DNA of 64,000 nucleotides from NCBI GenBank assembly GCA_965262745.1, contig OZ253558.1:2666001-2730000 (forward strand). Direction: 5' to 3'. Shown here one piece after another: positions 26,763 to 35,025 of the stretch (positions are counted from its first letter, which is position 1; every line of letters starts with the position of its first letter). A program made the translations under genes and the position numbers. The notes under the pieces were generated by a model. That model was not told the DNA's origin. It was given only the letters and a program-made list of their open reading frames with translations, and did not search any database. This DNA comes from JAJECS01 sp965262745. Lineage in GTDB: Bacteria; Chloroflexota; UBA11872.

Positions 26763-28318
26763 TGGCGCCGATGGACGCCGCGTGGCTACCGCTGCCCGAG
26801 CGCTTCACTCCCGCGCGCGTGACGACGAGCCAGTCCCTGCCGCCGGACACGCCGGTGACGCTGGCGGAGCTCGAAGGTCCGGGGTGCGTCCGCCGCATCT
26901 TCGCGGCCACGGTGCGCCGGCCGACGCCCGCGCACCAGCGTCAGATCATCCTGCGCATGTTCTGGGACGGCGCGGATACCCCCGCCGTCGAGGCGCCGCT
27001 CGGCGACTTCTTCGGCCAGCTCCACGGCTTGCCGCCCTACGCGCTCGACTCGCGCTATCTCATCACCCAGTTCCACGCCGGATACACGGCCACGTTTCCC
27101 ATGCCCTTCCAGCACGGGGCGCGTATCGAGGTCGAAGCGGGGCCGGGTGTCGAGGACGCCGGGATCGTGATGCAGATCGATTGGCACGCCTACCCGTCGG
27201 AATCTCCGCCGACGCCGCTGCGGTTCCATGCGCAGTTCCGGCGCGAATATCCCTGCGAGGCCTACGGGCGGAACTACCTGCTGCTCGACGCCGTCGGCCG
27301 GGGCCGCTTCCTGGGCTTCAACTACGGCGTGGCCGTGCGCGACGACCGTGCGCGCTGGTCGCACGCGGGCGCCGAGAACGTCTATGTGACGAACGGCGCC
27401 GACGCCCCGGAGGGATCCTTCGCCCATCTGCGCGGCGCGGGCGGCGAGGACACGTTTGGCGCCTCCTACGGCGGCGTGCTGCACCAACCGTCCACGCATC
27501 TCGACCAGGGCGTGCCCTACTACGCCCAGGAAGACATCGGCCCGGCCCTCGCCCGGCACACGCTGGCCGCCTATCGGTTCTTCGAGGCCGACGCCATCCC
27601 CTTCGGCCGGTCGATCCAGGTGCGATTCGGGTCGATGGCAAACGACATTTGCAGCACGGCCTACTGGTACCAGGAACCGCCCCACCGGCCGTTCGTCCGG
27701 ATGCCGGCGTGGGACCAACTCCTGCCGGGCGCGGCGCTGCCGTTCGACGCCACGGGCGCGCCGGAACCCGAGCCCCGGTGGCAGCTGCTGGGTCCGTTCC
27801 ATCCTGATCGTGAGGCGGTGCTGGACGCGGCCGCCGACCATGCCGACGGCGCCCAGCGATTCCCCGAGACCGGCTACCCGCTCGATTCGGCCTGGCGCCG
27901 CGATGGGAGGCATGTCGCGCGCTGGGTGCCCGCCGCCGACATCCATGGCTTCGTGGACTTCACGCTGGCATTCCGCCCGATTGCTGCCGAGAACTCGCTC
28001 ACCTATCCGGCACTCGGGCTGGCGCAAACCTGGATGCACGTCGACGCGCACGCCGCCGTCACGGTGCAGGCCGGATGGGTCAACGACCTGCGGCTACGCG
28101 TCGGCGACAGCCCGTGGGCGTCCCTGGGGAGGCACGCCTATTTCCGCAATCGGGAGCATCGCCTGGCGCTCCGGGCCGGCTGGAACCGGCTGCAGGTCAA
28201 GCTGGACAACCCCGACGATGGGATGGCCGGGCAGGCATGGGGGTCTTGGGTCTTTGCGCTGCGCGTCATCGACGACCGCGGCCGCGAGATCGCGCTATGC
28301 CCGGAGCCCGCCTGCTAG
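26762..28318 (+). CDS. DUF2961 family protein (probable carbohydrate-active)
   Basis: This 518-residue protein has the DUF2961 pattern: GPGCVRRIF, a strand with LRMFWDG, DFFGQ, and YWYQEPPHRPF near 300. Members of this family include bacterial fructan or arabinan hydrolases. A C-terminal segment of about 180 residues (from 340) looks like a beta-sandwich with WMHVDAHAAVTV and WNRLQVKLDN, probably a carbohydrate-binding unit. No signal peptide is visible, so it is probably cytoplasmic unless exported by another route. It is translationally coupled to the Gfo/Idh gene and followed by two palindromic repeats. Confidence 0.8.
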   Translation: MAPMDAAWLPLPERFTPARVTTSQSLPPDTPVTLAELEGPGCVRRIFAATVRRPTPAHQRQIILRMFWDGADTPAVEAPLGDFFGQLHGLPPYALDSRYLITQFHAGYTATFPMPFQHGARIEVEAGPGVEDAGIVMQIDWHAYPSESPPTPLRFHAQFRREYPCEAYGRNYLLLDAVGRGRFLGFNYGVAVRDDRARWSHAGAENVYVTNGADAPEGSFAHLRGAGGEDTFGASYGGVLHQPSTHLDQGVPYYAQEDIGPALARHTLAAYRFFEADAIPFGRSIQVRFGSMANDICSTAYWYQEPPHRPFVRMPAWDQLLPGAALPFDATGAPEPEPRWQLLGPFHPDREAVLDAAADHADGAQRFPETGYPLDSAWRRDGRHVARWVPAADIHGFVDFTLAFRPIAAENSLTYPALGLAQTWMHVDAHAAVTVQAGWVNDLRLRVGDSPWASLGRHAYFRNREHRLALRAGWNRLQVKLDNPDDGMAGQAWGSWVFALRVIDDRGREIALCPEPAC

Positions 28319-28325
28319 TTCGGAA

Positions 28326-28345
28326 GGGCGGTTCGCGAACCGCCC
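28326..28345. repeat. GTAGGGGC-family repeat: perfect 20-bp palindrome
   Basis: The sequence GGGCGGTTCG is followed directly by its complement, then CCTAC completes the family outer motif on the right side only. It lies 8 nt past the DUF2961 stop, where it could act as a transcription-end hairpin, although no T-run follows. Confidence 0.65.
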
Positions 28346-28374
28346 CTACGAAGCCTGTCGACAGATTCCGAGGT

Positions 28375-28398
28375 AGGGGCGCTTCGCGAAGCGCCCCT
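28375..28398. repeat. GTAGGGGC-family repeat: perfect 24-bp palindrome
   Basis: AGGGGCGCTTCG is followed by its exact complement. It is nearly identical to the copy at 36505-36532. Together with the copy 30 nt upstream it fills the gap between two convergent genes. Confidence 0.7.
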
Positions 28399-28438
28399 GC
28401 GCAGCCTGTGCGAGATCCAAGGCGCGCGCCGACGCCGC

Positions 28439-30226
28439 TCAGCCGGGGGCGATGGTCGTCATGTCCCAGCCGCCCAGCCGGCGGATGGGCACCGTGGGGT
28501 TTGCCAGGCTGGGCTTGCCCGCCCGCTTCCAAGCCTCGATCTCGTCCCGGTGGCCGAGCCGACGGAGCGCGTTCCATGGCGCCTGACAGTTGGCGCGGAA
28601 CCATGAGCCCGCGCAGTCCCACACGAAGAGATGCTCGGCTCCGGCCGCATAGAGCATCGAGGCCATGCGCCGGTAGTCCTCCGCGCTAAGGTCGCGCGGC
28701 ATGAGGTTCGGCGCCATCAGGCAGCGCGTGCCGCGCACCGCCTCCACGAAGGGCTGGATCTGCCCACCCGACGTCCAGGTGTCTTCGGCCACCGGCAAAG
28801 CGAGCGGCGCGGGGCTGTAGGGAATCAGCGTGTCGATCAGACCTTCGCGCGCCCAGGTGGCCACATCCAGGCCGAAGAAGTCGTTGTCGGCCTGCGTGCC
28901 CAGCACGCACACCGAGATGCCGATCCGCTTGCCCTGGCGCGCGGCGCCGGCGGCGTCCATCTCGGCGCGCAGCCGCCGCATGAACGCCGTAAGCACGGCG
29001 GCGCGGTGGGCCAGCCAGCGCGGGTCGCGCTCGTCCAGGTCGTGCGGGTCCTCGCCGAACTCTCGCTTGAAGCTCTCGACCAGCGGCGCCTCGTAGTCGA
29101 GGTACGGCGGTCGCCGGTTGAACAGCAGCGCGATGCCGTCAACGGGATAGGCCGCCACCTCCCGCAGCACGGCAAGACAGAACTCCTGGGTCTCCGGAAA
29201 CGCATAGGACAGGCGCGGCAGAAGCCGGCCCTCGCGGTCGATGCAGTGCAGCTCCGGATGGCGCTCGAAATATCCCCCGGTGAAATACCCTTCCATCGTG
29301 GTCGGCGGATAGGTCCAGGCGGCCAGGCGGTAGCTGGCGTGGAACTCCATGCCCAGGTCGTGGGTGTGCTGTAGCGCGACTTCCACCGGATCGACCCCGT
29401 TGCGCCGCAGCTCGCGAAAGCTTTCCACCAGCAGGCGCTCGCCCAGCCGGCTGTAGCCCGCCAGTTGAAGATCAGCCGGATTGCGACCAACGGTGGTGGG
29501 GTAGTAGAGCTTGTCGCCGCCGCCAACCTCCCAGTAGATACGCCCAAAGTCCGTCTCCCGGTAGGGCTCCACCTCGCGCCGGATCTGCTCGGCAGTCGTG
29601 GTGCGGTAGGTGTAGGGATAGAACGCGTCGTTGTGCCCAAACAGCCGGTGCGTGGAGGCGTCGCGCAGGTCGCGCTCGTGCGCCGCCGCCTCCGCGTCCG
29701 AGAGCGGCACGAGCTTGACGTAGGCGATCTTGGCCGCGTCGCCCTGGATCGTCCCCGGCCCATCGCCCGCCGCCACGCGCCGCGCGATTTGCTCGAACAC
29801 CAGGTCTTGTCCGTCGAGCTTTGCCACGCGCCAGAACAGCTCCTCGAACCGCTGGCGGCGCGTGTGGCCGTCCAGCCCCTGCGGTCCGTCCCAGCGCAGC
29901 ATCGAATAGGTGTCGTCGCCGCTGAGCTTCACCAGCACCTGCCCGAGCCAGCCCTGGTCCTCGGTGGTGGGATGAAAGCCCACGCAGATGGCGTGCCAAC
30001 CGCGCCGATCCATGGGATAGGTGACCGCCGGCGACTGCGACTCGAAGCCGGCCCACAGCAGCACCCCGTGCCGGTCCTCCGTCTCGTAGGGCAGCGTCTG
30101 CCAGGTGTTTGGGCGCAGATCGGGCGCCAGCGCCGACGCGGGCGTGACGCGATCAAGATCCGTCAGATAGATGGGGTCCGCCTGATAGCCCCGGTCGGCC
30201 AAGAGGTCACGCGCCGTTGTTGCCAT
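28439..30226 (-). CDS. Glycoside-hydrolase-like TIM-barrel protein
   Basis: This 595-residue protein has an N-terminal beta-rich domain (about 1-170, beginning PIYLTDLDRVTP). A TIM-barrel-like region follows (about 215-560), with GMEFHASYRLAAW, YPVDGIALLFNRRPPYLDYE and LIDTLIPYSPA, resembling the GHL10/DUF4015-type hydrolase-like families of unknown substrate. No signal peptide is seen. Candidate acids cannot be assigned without a structure. It faces the DUF2961 gene convergently, and a flavin reductase lies upstream; a role in glycan catabolism is inferred from neighbours. Confidence 0.6.
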   Translation of the reverse strand: MATTARDLLADRGYQADPIYLTDLDRVTPASALAPDLRPNTWQTLPYETEDRHGVLLWAGFESQSPAVTYPMDRRGWHAICVGFHPTTEDQGWLGQVLVKLSGDDTYSMLRWDGPQGLDGHTRRQRFEELFWRVAKLDGQDLVFEQIARRVAAGDGPGTIQGDAAKIAYVKLVPLSDAEAAAHERDLRDASTHRLFGHNDAFYPYTYRTTTAEQIRREVEPYRETDFGRIYWEVGGGDKLYYPTTVGRNPADLQLAGYSRLGERLLVESFRELRRNGVDPVEVALQHTHDLGMEFHASYRLAAWTYPPTTMEGYFTGGYFERHPELHCIDREGRLLPRLSYAFPETQEFCLAVLREVAAYPVDGIALLFNRRPPYLDYEAPLVESFKREFGEDPHDLDERDPRWLAHRAAVLTAFMRRLRAEMDAAGAARQGKRIGISVCVLGTQADNDFFGLDVATWAREGLIDTLIPYSPAPLALPVAEDTWTSGGQIQPFVEAVRGTRCLMAPNLMPRDLSAEDYRRMASMLYAAGAEHLFVWDCAGSWFRANCQAPWNALRRLGHRDEIEAWKRAGKPSLANPTVPIRRLGGWDMTTIAPG

Positions 30227-30257
30227 TGCTAGCTGCCCTCCGCTGAAGTTCGGGTAG

Positions 30258-30278
30258 GGGCAGCCCTTGTGGCTGCCC
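30258..30278. repeat. GTAGGGGC-type palindromic intergenic repeat
   Basis: GTAGGGGCAGCC followed by CTTGT and GGCTGCCC forms an 8-bp stem (30258-30265 with 30271-30278). It lies between two minus-strand genes. Confidence 0.6.
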
Positions 30279-30299
30279 GATTGCGTACCCCCGCCATTG

Positions 30300-30815
30300 C
30301 TAGCCGCCGTCCGTGGGCGCGCCGGGACCCTGGTAGAACCCGCGACCCCAATAGACCAGCGGTTGCGCCTGCCGCATGGACCCGTCGACCACCTCGCCCA
30401 CCAAAATCGCGTGATCGCCGTGCACCGTGGTACTCATGCGGCGGCAGATCACCACGGCCAGCACATCGTCGAGGATTGGCAGCCCGCCGCCCCAAGCCGT
30501 CCACGGCACCCGGTCGAACTTGTCGGGCACGCTCGAGGCGAACAGCTTGGCGATGTCGGCTTGATCCGCGTGCAGCAGGTGCACCGCGAAGTGTTCTCCG
30601 GTCGTGAGCGCACCGTAGCTGTTGCAGGCCTCATCCACGCAGACGATCAGCGACGGCGGATGGGCGGAGTACGACGCGAGCGACGTGACGGTGAGCCCGC
30701 GCGGCGACTCGTCGGCGGCCGCGCCCGTCACCACCGCGACGCCGGAAGCCAGAGCCGACATTGACTCTCGGAAGAGCGCCTCGATGTCCGCAGTTGGAGG
30801 TGGCGGCACGGTCAT
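30300..30815 (-). CDS. Flavin reductase domain protein
   Basis: This 171-residue flavin reductase-like (FMN-binding split barrel) protein would supply reduced flavin to an oxygenase or act as a stand-alone reductase. Typical motifs are SGVAVVTG, RGLTVTSLASYS and PSLIVCVD near the N-terminus, FAVHLL in the middle, and DHAILVGEV near the C-terminus. The length is normal. The substrate partner is not identifiable; the only oxygenase in the window (PhyH) is non-flavin. Confidence 0.87.
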   Translation of the reverse strand: MTVPPPPTADIEALFRESMSALASGVAVVTGAAADESPRGLTVTSLASYSAHPPSLIVCVDEACNSYGALTTGEHFAVHLLHADQADIAKLFASSVPDKFDRVPWTAWGGGLPILDDVLAVVICRRMSTTVHGDHAILVGEVVDGSMRQAQPLVYWGRGFYQGPGAPTDGG

Positions 30816-30972
30816 CGCAGGGCCCTCGTGTCTGGCGGGTGGCGCGCCGGTGCAACGATACTACTGCGCGGCGACGGCGCGATCGTGTATGGTTAGGGAA
30901 ACCAGAGGCGCCCATCGCACCACGTAGGGCGTAGGCCGTAGACATTGACCGGCCGAGACAGGGCGCCAGTTT

Positions 30973-32409
30973 GTGAGCAGAAGGGCACCCGTCATCGAAA
31001 ATTTTACCGCGCTACGCGTTCGACCGGATCTAGTCGACACGCTGGCGGCCGACGAGATCATCAATCCCACCCCCATCCAAGTTGCGTGCATTCCGCCCTT
31101 GCTCGAAGGGCGCGATGTCGTGGGGCAAGCCCGGACCGGGTCCGGCAAGACGCTGGCCTACGCCATCCCGATCATTGAAGGCCTTGACGCCGATCTCCCA
31201 CGCGTCCAGGCCCTGGTGCTGGCGCCGACCCGTGAGCTCGCCGAGCAGATCGGGACGGTCATCGACACCCTGCTCGATCCAGCGGCCCCGCCGTCGCTGC
31301 GCATCGTCGGCGGGCTGAGCTACAACCCGCAGCGCCGCGCACTCGCCCAGGGCGCGCAGGTCGTGGTGGGAACGCCAGGACGCGTGCTGGACTTGATGGA
31401 AAGCCGCGACTTGAACGTCGACGAACTCCGCATCTTGGTGATCGACGAAGCCGACCGCATGTTCGACATCGGCATGGCGCCCCAGGTCGATGCGATCCTG
31501 CGCCATGCGCCGGCCGAGCGGCAGACGGCGCTGTTCTCGGCCACCGTGCCGGCCTGGGTGGCGCGGCTTACCAAGGGCCATCTGCGCGATCCGTTGCACG
31601 CCAAACTCGACACCCGTCCAGAAGATTTGCCCGATATCGACCACGAGATCTGGGTTGTGCCGGCCATGGAAAAGGCCGCGGCGGTGGAGCGCATCTTGCA
31701 CACGGCGCCACAGGTGCCAACGATCGTGTTCGGCCGCACCCGGCGCGGCGTCGACCGTCTGCGCAATCGGCTGCGCCATACCGGCCTGCGCGTTGATGCG
31801 ATTCAAGGCGGCATGCCACAGCCCTCGCGGATGCGTGTCATGGACCGATTCCGGCGCGAAGAGATCGACGTGCTGATCGCCACCGACGTGGCCGCCCGCG
31901 GCCTGGACATCGTTGGCCTCGCCCAGGTGATCAACTACGACATTCCCGATCACCCCGACATGTTCACCCATCGCACCGGCCGCACCGGGCGCATGGGCCG
32001 GGCGGGGCGCTCCGTCACGTTGGTCAGCGGTGCCGACCTGGGCCAACTTGCGTCAATCGAACACTCGCTCGAGCGCCGCATCCCCCGGCGCTATTGGGAG
32101 GATCTCAAAGGCGACCTGGCGCCGGTGCTTGAAACACCGGCGGCGCCAGAGGCGGCATCAGCCGCCAACGGCTCGCGAGCGATGCCCGGCGAGCGGCTGA
32201 GCGGTCGCCCAACCACGTCAAACGGGTCGTATGGCCGCAGTGGGTCGAATGGCCACAATGGGTCGGATGGTCGCCGTGGGCCGGATGGCCGCAACGGGTC
32301 GGATGGCCGCCGTAGGCCGGATGGCCACGATGGGTCGGATAGCCGAGGACCCCGATCGAACCGCCGCCGCCGCCGTCCACGCGCCGCCTCGGCGGCAGGC
32401 GCCCGCTAG
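30973..32409 (+). CDS. DEAD-box RNA helicase
   Basis: This ATP-dependent RNA helicase is of the DeaD/RhlE type. The Q-motif region ends in PTPIQ (32-36), Walker A ARTGSGKT is at 53-60, and PTRELAEQ starts at 85. DEAD is at 158-161, SAT at 189-191, then RGLDI and HRTGRTGRMGR in the second RecA domain. The C-terminal tail (about 405-478) is a low-complexity Gly/Asp/Arg/Ser/Asn repeat ending in RRRRRPR, which would bind RNA non-specifically. The gene starts with GTG. The tail is encoded by near-identical DNA repeats, described separately. Confidence 0.93.
   Translation: MSRRAPVIENFTALRVRPDLVDTLAADEIINPTPIQVACIPPLLEGRDVVGQARTGSGKTLAYAIPIIEGLDADLPRVQALVLAPTRELAEQIGTVIDTLLDPAAPPSLRIVGGLSYNPQRRALAQGAQVVVGTPGRVLDLMESRDLNVDELRILVIDEADRMFDIGMAPQVDAILRHAPAERQTALFSATVPAWVARLTKGHLRDPLHAKLDTRPEDLPDIDHEIWVVPAMEKAAAVERILHTAPQVPTIVFGRTRRGVDRLRNRLRHTGLRVDAIQGGMPQPSRMRVMDRFRREEIDVLIATDVAARGLDIVGLAQVINYDIPDHPDMFTHRTGRTGRMGRAGRSVTLVSGADLGQLASIEHSLERRIPRRYWEDLKGDLAPVLETPAAPEAASAANGSRAMPGERLSGRPTTSNGSYGRSGSNGHNGSDGRRGPDGRNGSDGRRRPDGHDGSDSRGPRSNRRRRRPRAASAAGAR
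32218..32345 (+). repeat. In-gene tandem repeat, ~15-bp unit, in the helicase tail
   Basis: Units of the form GGGTCGGATGGCC plus two variable bases are repeated about eight times. They encode alternating G-S-D/N-G-R/H and G-P-D-G-R pentapeptides. Copies vary mostly at one or two positions, so slippage could change the tail length. Confidence 0.8.
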
Positions 32410-32528
32410 CAAAGGCATCAGCGCGGCGCTCGGATGGCGCGTCCGGCATCATGACGTGCCGGAGTTCATGGGCCACGATCCAAACCGCGCGTGCTCCACG
32501 GCCGTAGGGCATGGCAGAGGAGGCTGAT

Positions 32529-33218
32529 ATGACTCGACGACGAGTGCTGTTCGGCGGCGGGATAGTCGGAATCATCGTGGTGGCAGCGATTGCCTGGTGG
32601 CTGGGCTCGCCGCTCTTCCGCGACTCCGTGGTTGACGAAGCCTTTCCGTTCGAGGTGCCCGAGGCCGCCGCGATGGAGACCATGACCGAGGTCGAGAAGA
32701 AAGAACTGGTCGCCGAATTCGAGGCTGCCATGCCCACCTTGATGGAGATCGAGGCTCTCGCCGAGGCGGATCGCATGGCGGTTCAGGAGAAGGTGATGAC
32801 GGCGGCCGCGGTCATGCCCGACATCATGATGGACGAGCCGATGCCCGCCGCGCCGGAGCCGGAATCCGCGCCGCAGCCGGAGGAGTTGCGGGTGGGCCAA
32901 TTCCAGGGGGCCGACAACTTCCACCGCGGAGCGGGAACGGCCACGATCTTCCGCACGCCCGACGGCAAGCTCGTGCTGCGCCTGACGGACTTCATGGTCA
33001 CCAACGGACCCGCGCTCAGCGTGCTGCTGTCGTCGACGCCGCGGCCCGCGTCGAGCCAAGAGTTGGGCAACTACATCGACGTGGGCGCGCTGAAGGGCAA
33101 CATCGGCAACCAGAACTACGAGATACCCGACGGCACCGACATCGCGGCGTTCAATAGCGTCGTCATCTACTGCGTGCCGTTCCACGTCGTGTTCTCAACC
33201 GCGACCTTGCCGGCGTAG
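32529..33218 (+). CDS. Membrane-anchored DM13 domain protein
   Basis: This 229-residue protein has a DM13 domain in its C-terminal 110 residues (about 118-228: GQFQGADNFHRGAGTATIF ... NYEIPDGTDIAAFNSVVIYC), with the domain's conserved Cys. DM13 is proposed to take part in electron transfer or redox chemistry. An N-terminal hydrophobic segment (about 7-28, after RRR) is an anchor or signal. An acidic, Met/Glu-rich linker (about 40-110) with many MPxxM-like motifs separates the two and could bind metals. The start at 32529 is fixed by GGAGG five bases upstream; an in-frame ATG at 32511 lacks such a site. The next gene starts 1 nt after the stop. Confidence 0.85.
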   Translation: MTRRRVLFGGGIVGIIVVAAIAWWLGSPLFRDSVVDEAFPFEVPEAAAMETMTEVEKKELVAEFEAAMPTLMEIEALAEADRMAVQEKVMTAAAVMPDIMMDEPMPAAPEPESAPQPEELRVGQFQGADNFHRGAGTATIFRTPDGKLVLRLTDFMVTNGPALSVLLSSTPRPASSQELGNYIDVGALKGNIGNQNYEIPDGTDIAAFNSVVIYCVPFHVVFSTATLPA

Positions 33219-33219
33219 C

Positions 33220-35025
33220 GTGCGCCGCTTGCGCGCCGGCCGCCTGCTGACGCGGTTGGTGCGTGAGCCTGCCGCGATCGGGGCTCTGGCGGGAGCGGCG
33301 GCGGCGCTGGTGTTCCTCGTTCCCGCGGTGCCCATGCGCGGGTTCGACGGATTGCTAGGGTCGCGGGTCGACGGAGCGCTGCTGAGCGTGCATCTGCTCA
33401 TCGGCGCCGCGGCGGGCGGGGCATTCGCGCACGCGATTCCGCTGAGCCGCCGCGGCGAGCATGCTTCGCGAATCACGCTGGCCCTCATGGCCGGGCTCAT
33501 CCTGTGGATCATCGGTCCGCTCACCATTGGACCGGCGCTCGACGGCGCGGCGCCCACCTGGTCGGTCGAGGCGGCGTCGCGGCGCTTCCCCAGCCTCATT
33601 GCGCACCTCATGTACGGCGGCGGCCTGGGCGTGCTGCTCGCGTTGGCGGCCCGGGCGGGCGCCGGTCGCGGAGCTGACGCGCGGGCGGCGCCCCAAAGCG
33701 TGAAGCAACCGGTGCGCGTGGTGATCCTGGGCGGCGGCTTTGCCGGCATGGGATCCGCGCAGCGCTTCGAGGAGCTACAGCGCCGGGACGAGATGTTGGA
33801 CGTGACGCTGGTGAGCCGCAGCAATTTCCTGCTGTTCACTCCCATGCTCGCCGAGGTCGCGTCAAGCGGCTTGGACGCCCAGGCGATCTCAGCGCCCATC
33901 CGTGTCGCCTGCCCGCACACGCGCTTCCGACACGCCGACGTCCAGGCGGTGGACACCAATGCCAAGCGCATCACGGCGCTCCCGGTCGGCTCGGACCGGA
34001 CCGAGGAGCTGGCCTACGACCATCTGATCGTGGCGGTCGGTTCCGTGCCGGCGTTCTACGGCCTCCCGGGGCTGGCCGAGCATGCCTTCACCCTCAAGAC
34101 CCTTGAGGACGCGGCCCGCTTGCGCAATCACGTCATCACGGCGCTGGAGACCGCGGAGCAGCCGAGCGACGGGGCGGCACGCCGGGCGCTGCTGACCTTC
34201 GTCGTGGCCGGGGGCGGGTTCGCGGGCACCGAGGCGATCGCCGAGCTGTTCGACCTCGTGCGCAGCGTGCGCCGCTACTACCCCGGCATCGGTCGCGGTG
34301 AGCCGCGGTTCGTGCTGGTGCATTCGAGCGACCGCATCATCCCGGAGCTCAGCCGCGATCTGGGGGACTACGCCCGCGGCAAGTTGGAGCGCCGCGGCAT
34401 TGAGTTCGTGCTCGGCCAGCGCGTGGCCGCGGCCGATGCGGCGAGCGTGACGCTCGACGACGACTCCCGGATTCCGACGCGCACACTGGTCTGGACCGCC
34501 GGCAATCAGCCCAGTCCGCTGCTGCGCGATCTCCCGTGCGCGCACAACCGCCGCGGCCAGCTCGTCGTCGACCCGACGCTGCAAGTGCCGGGCTTGGACG
34601 GAGTCTGGGCCTTGGGCGACGGTGCGCAGGTGCCGGACGTGCGCCAGGCGGGCGCCTTCCACCCGCCAACCGCGCAGCACGCGATCCGCCAGGGCAAGAC
34701 CGTGGCCGACAACGTGACGGCCGTCGCGCGTGGGCAAGCGCCGCGGCCGTTTAGCTACCGCGCCGTCGGGTCGCTGGTCGCGCTCGGGTCCCGCACCGCC
34801 GCCGCGGAGGTGGCCGGGCGAAAGTTCTCGGGCTTCCTCGCCTGGGTCATGTGGCGCACGATCTACTTCAGCAAGCTTCCGGGCATGGACCGAAAGGTTC
34901 GGGTGGCGCTCGACTGGGCCATCGACCTGCTGTTCCCGCGCGACATTGTGCTGCTGCCCGGGCCGCCGGACGCGGTTGAGCCACGAGCCGGCGGTCGCGA
35001 CGCCGAGCCGAGTTCCGACCGATGA
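33220..35025 (+). CDS. NDH-2-like FAD/NAD(P) oxidoreductase with N-terminal membrane module
   Basis: This is a type II NADH dehydrogenase-like flavoprotein. The C-terminal 430 residues have an FAD dinucleotide-binding motif GGGFAGMGSA (about 168-178), a second NAD(P)-binding motif GGGFAGTEA (about 330), and VWALGDGAQVP near 465. The first 150 residues are four predicted membrane helices (about 18-37, 50-74, 84-106, 123-144) not found in ordinary NDH-2, which attach only peripherally. This module resembles the units of the downstream membrane protein. The GTG start lies 1 nt after the DM13 stop, and the stop overlaps the next gene by 4 nt, so the three form one transcription unit. The electron acceptor is unknown. 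Confidence 0.85.
   Translation: MRRLRAGRLLTRLVREPAAIGALAGAAAALVFLVPAVPMRGFDGLLGSRVDGALLSVHLLIGAAAGGAFAHAIPLSRRGEHASRITLALMAGLILWIIGPLTIGPALDGAAPTWSVEAASRRFPSLIAHLMYGGGLGVLLALAARAGAGRGADARAAPQSVKQPVRVVILGGGFAGMGSAQRFEELQRRDEMLDVTLVSRSNFLLFTPMLAEVASSGLDAQAISAPIRVACPHTRFRHADVQAVDTNAKRITALPVGSDRTEELAYDHLIVAVGSVPAFYGLPGLAEHAFTLKTLEDAARLRNHVITALETAEQPSDGAARRALLTFVVAGGGFAGTEAIAELFDLVRSVRRYYPGIGRGEPRFVLVHSSDRIIPELSRDLGDYARGKLERRGIEFVLGQRVAAADAASVTLDDDSRIPTRTLVWTAGNQPSPLLRDLPCAHNRRGQLVVDPTLQVPGLDGVWALGDGAQVPDVRQAGAFHPPTAQHAIRQGKTVADNVTAVARGQAPRPFSYRAVGSLVALGSRTAAAEVAGRKFSGFLAWVMWRTIYFSKLPGMDRKVRVALDWAIDLLFPRDIVLLPGPPDAVEPRAGGRDAEPSSDR

Noticed and set aside
32218..32345. Regular repeats that might be read as a CRISPR array
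   Set aside because: The units are about 15 bp, in frame within the helicase gene, and lack unique spacers of constant length.
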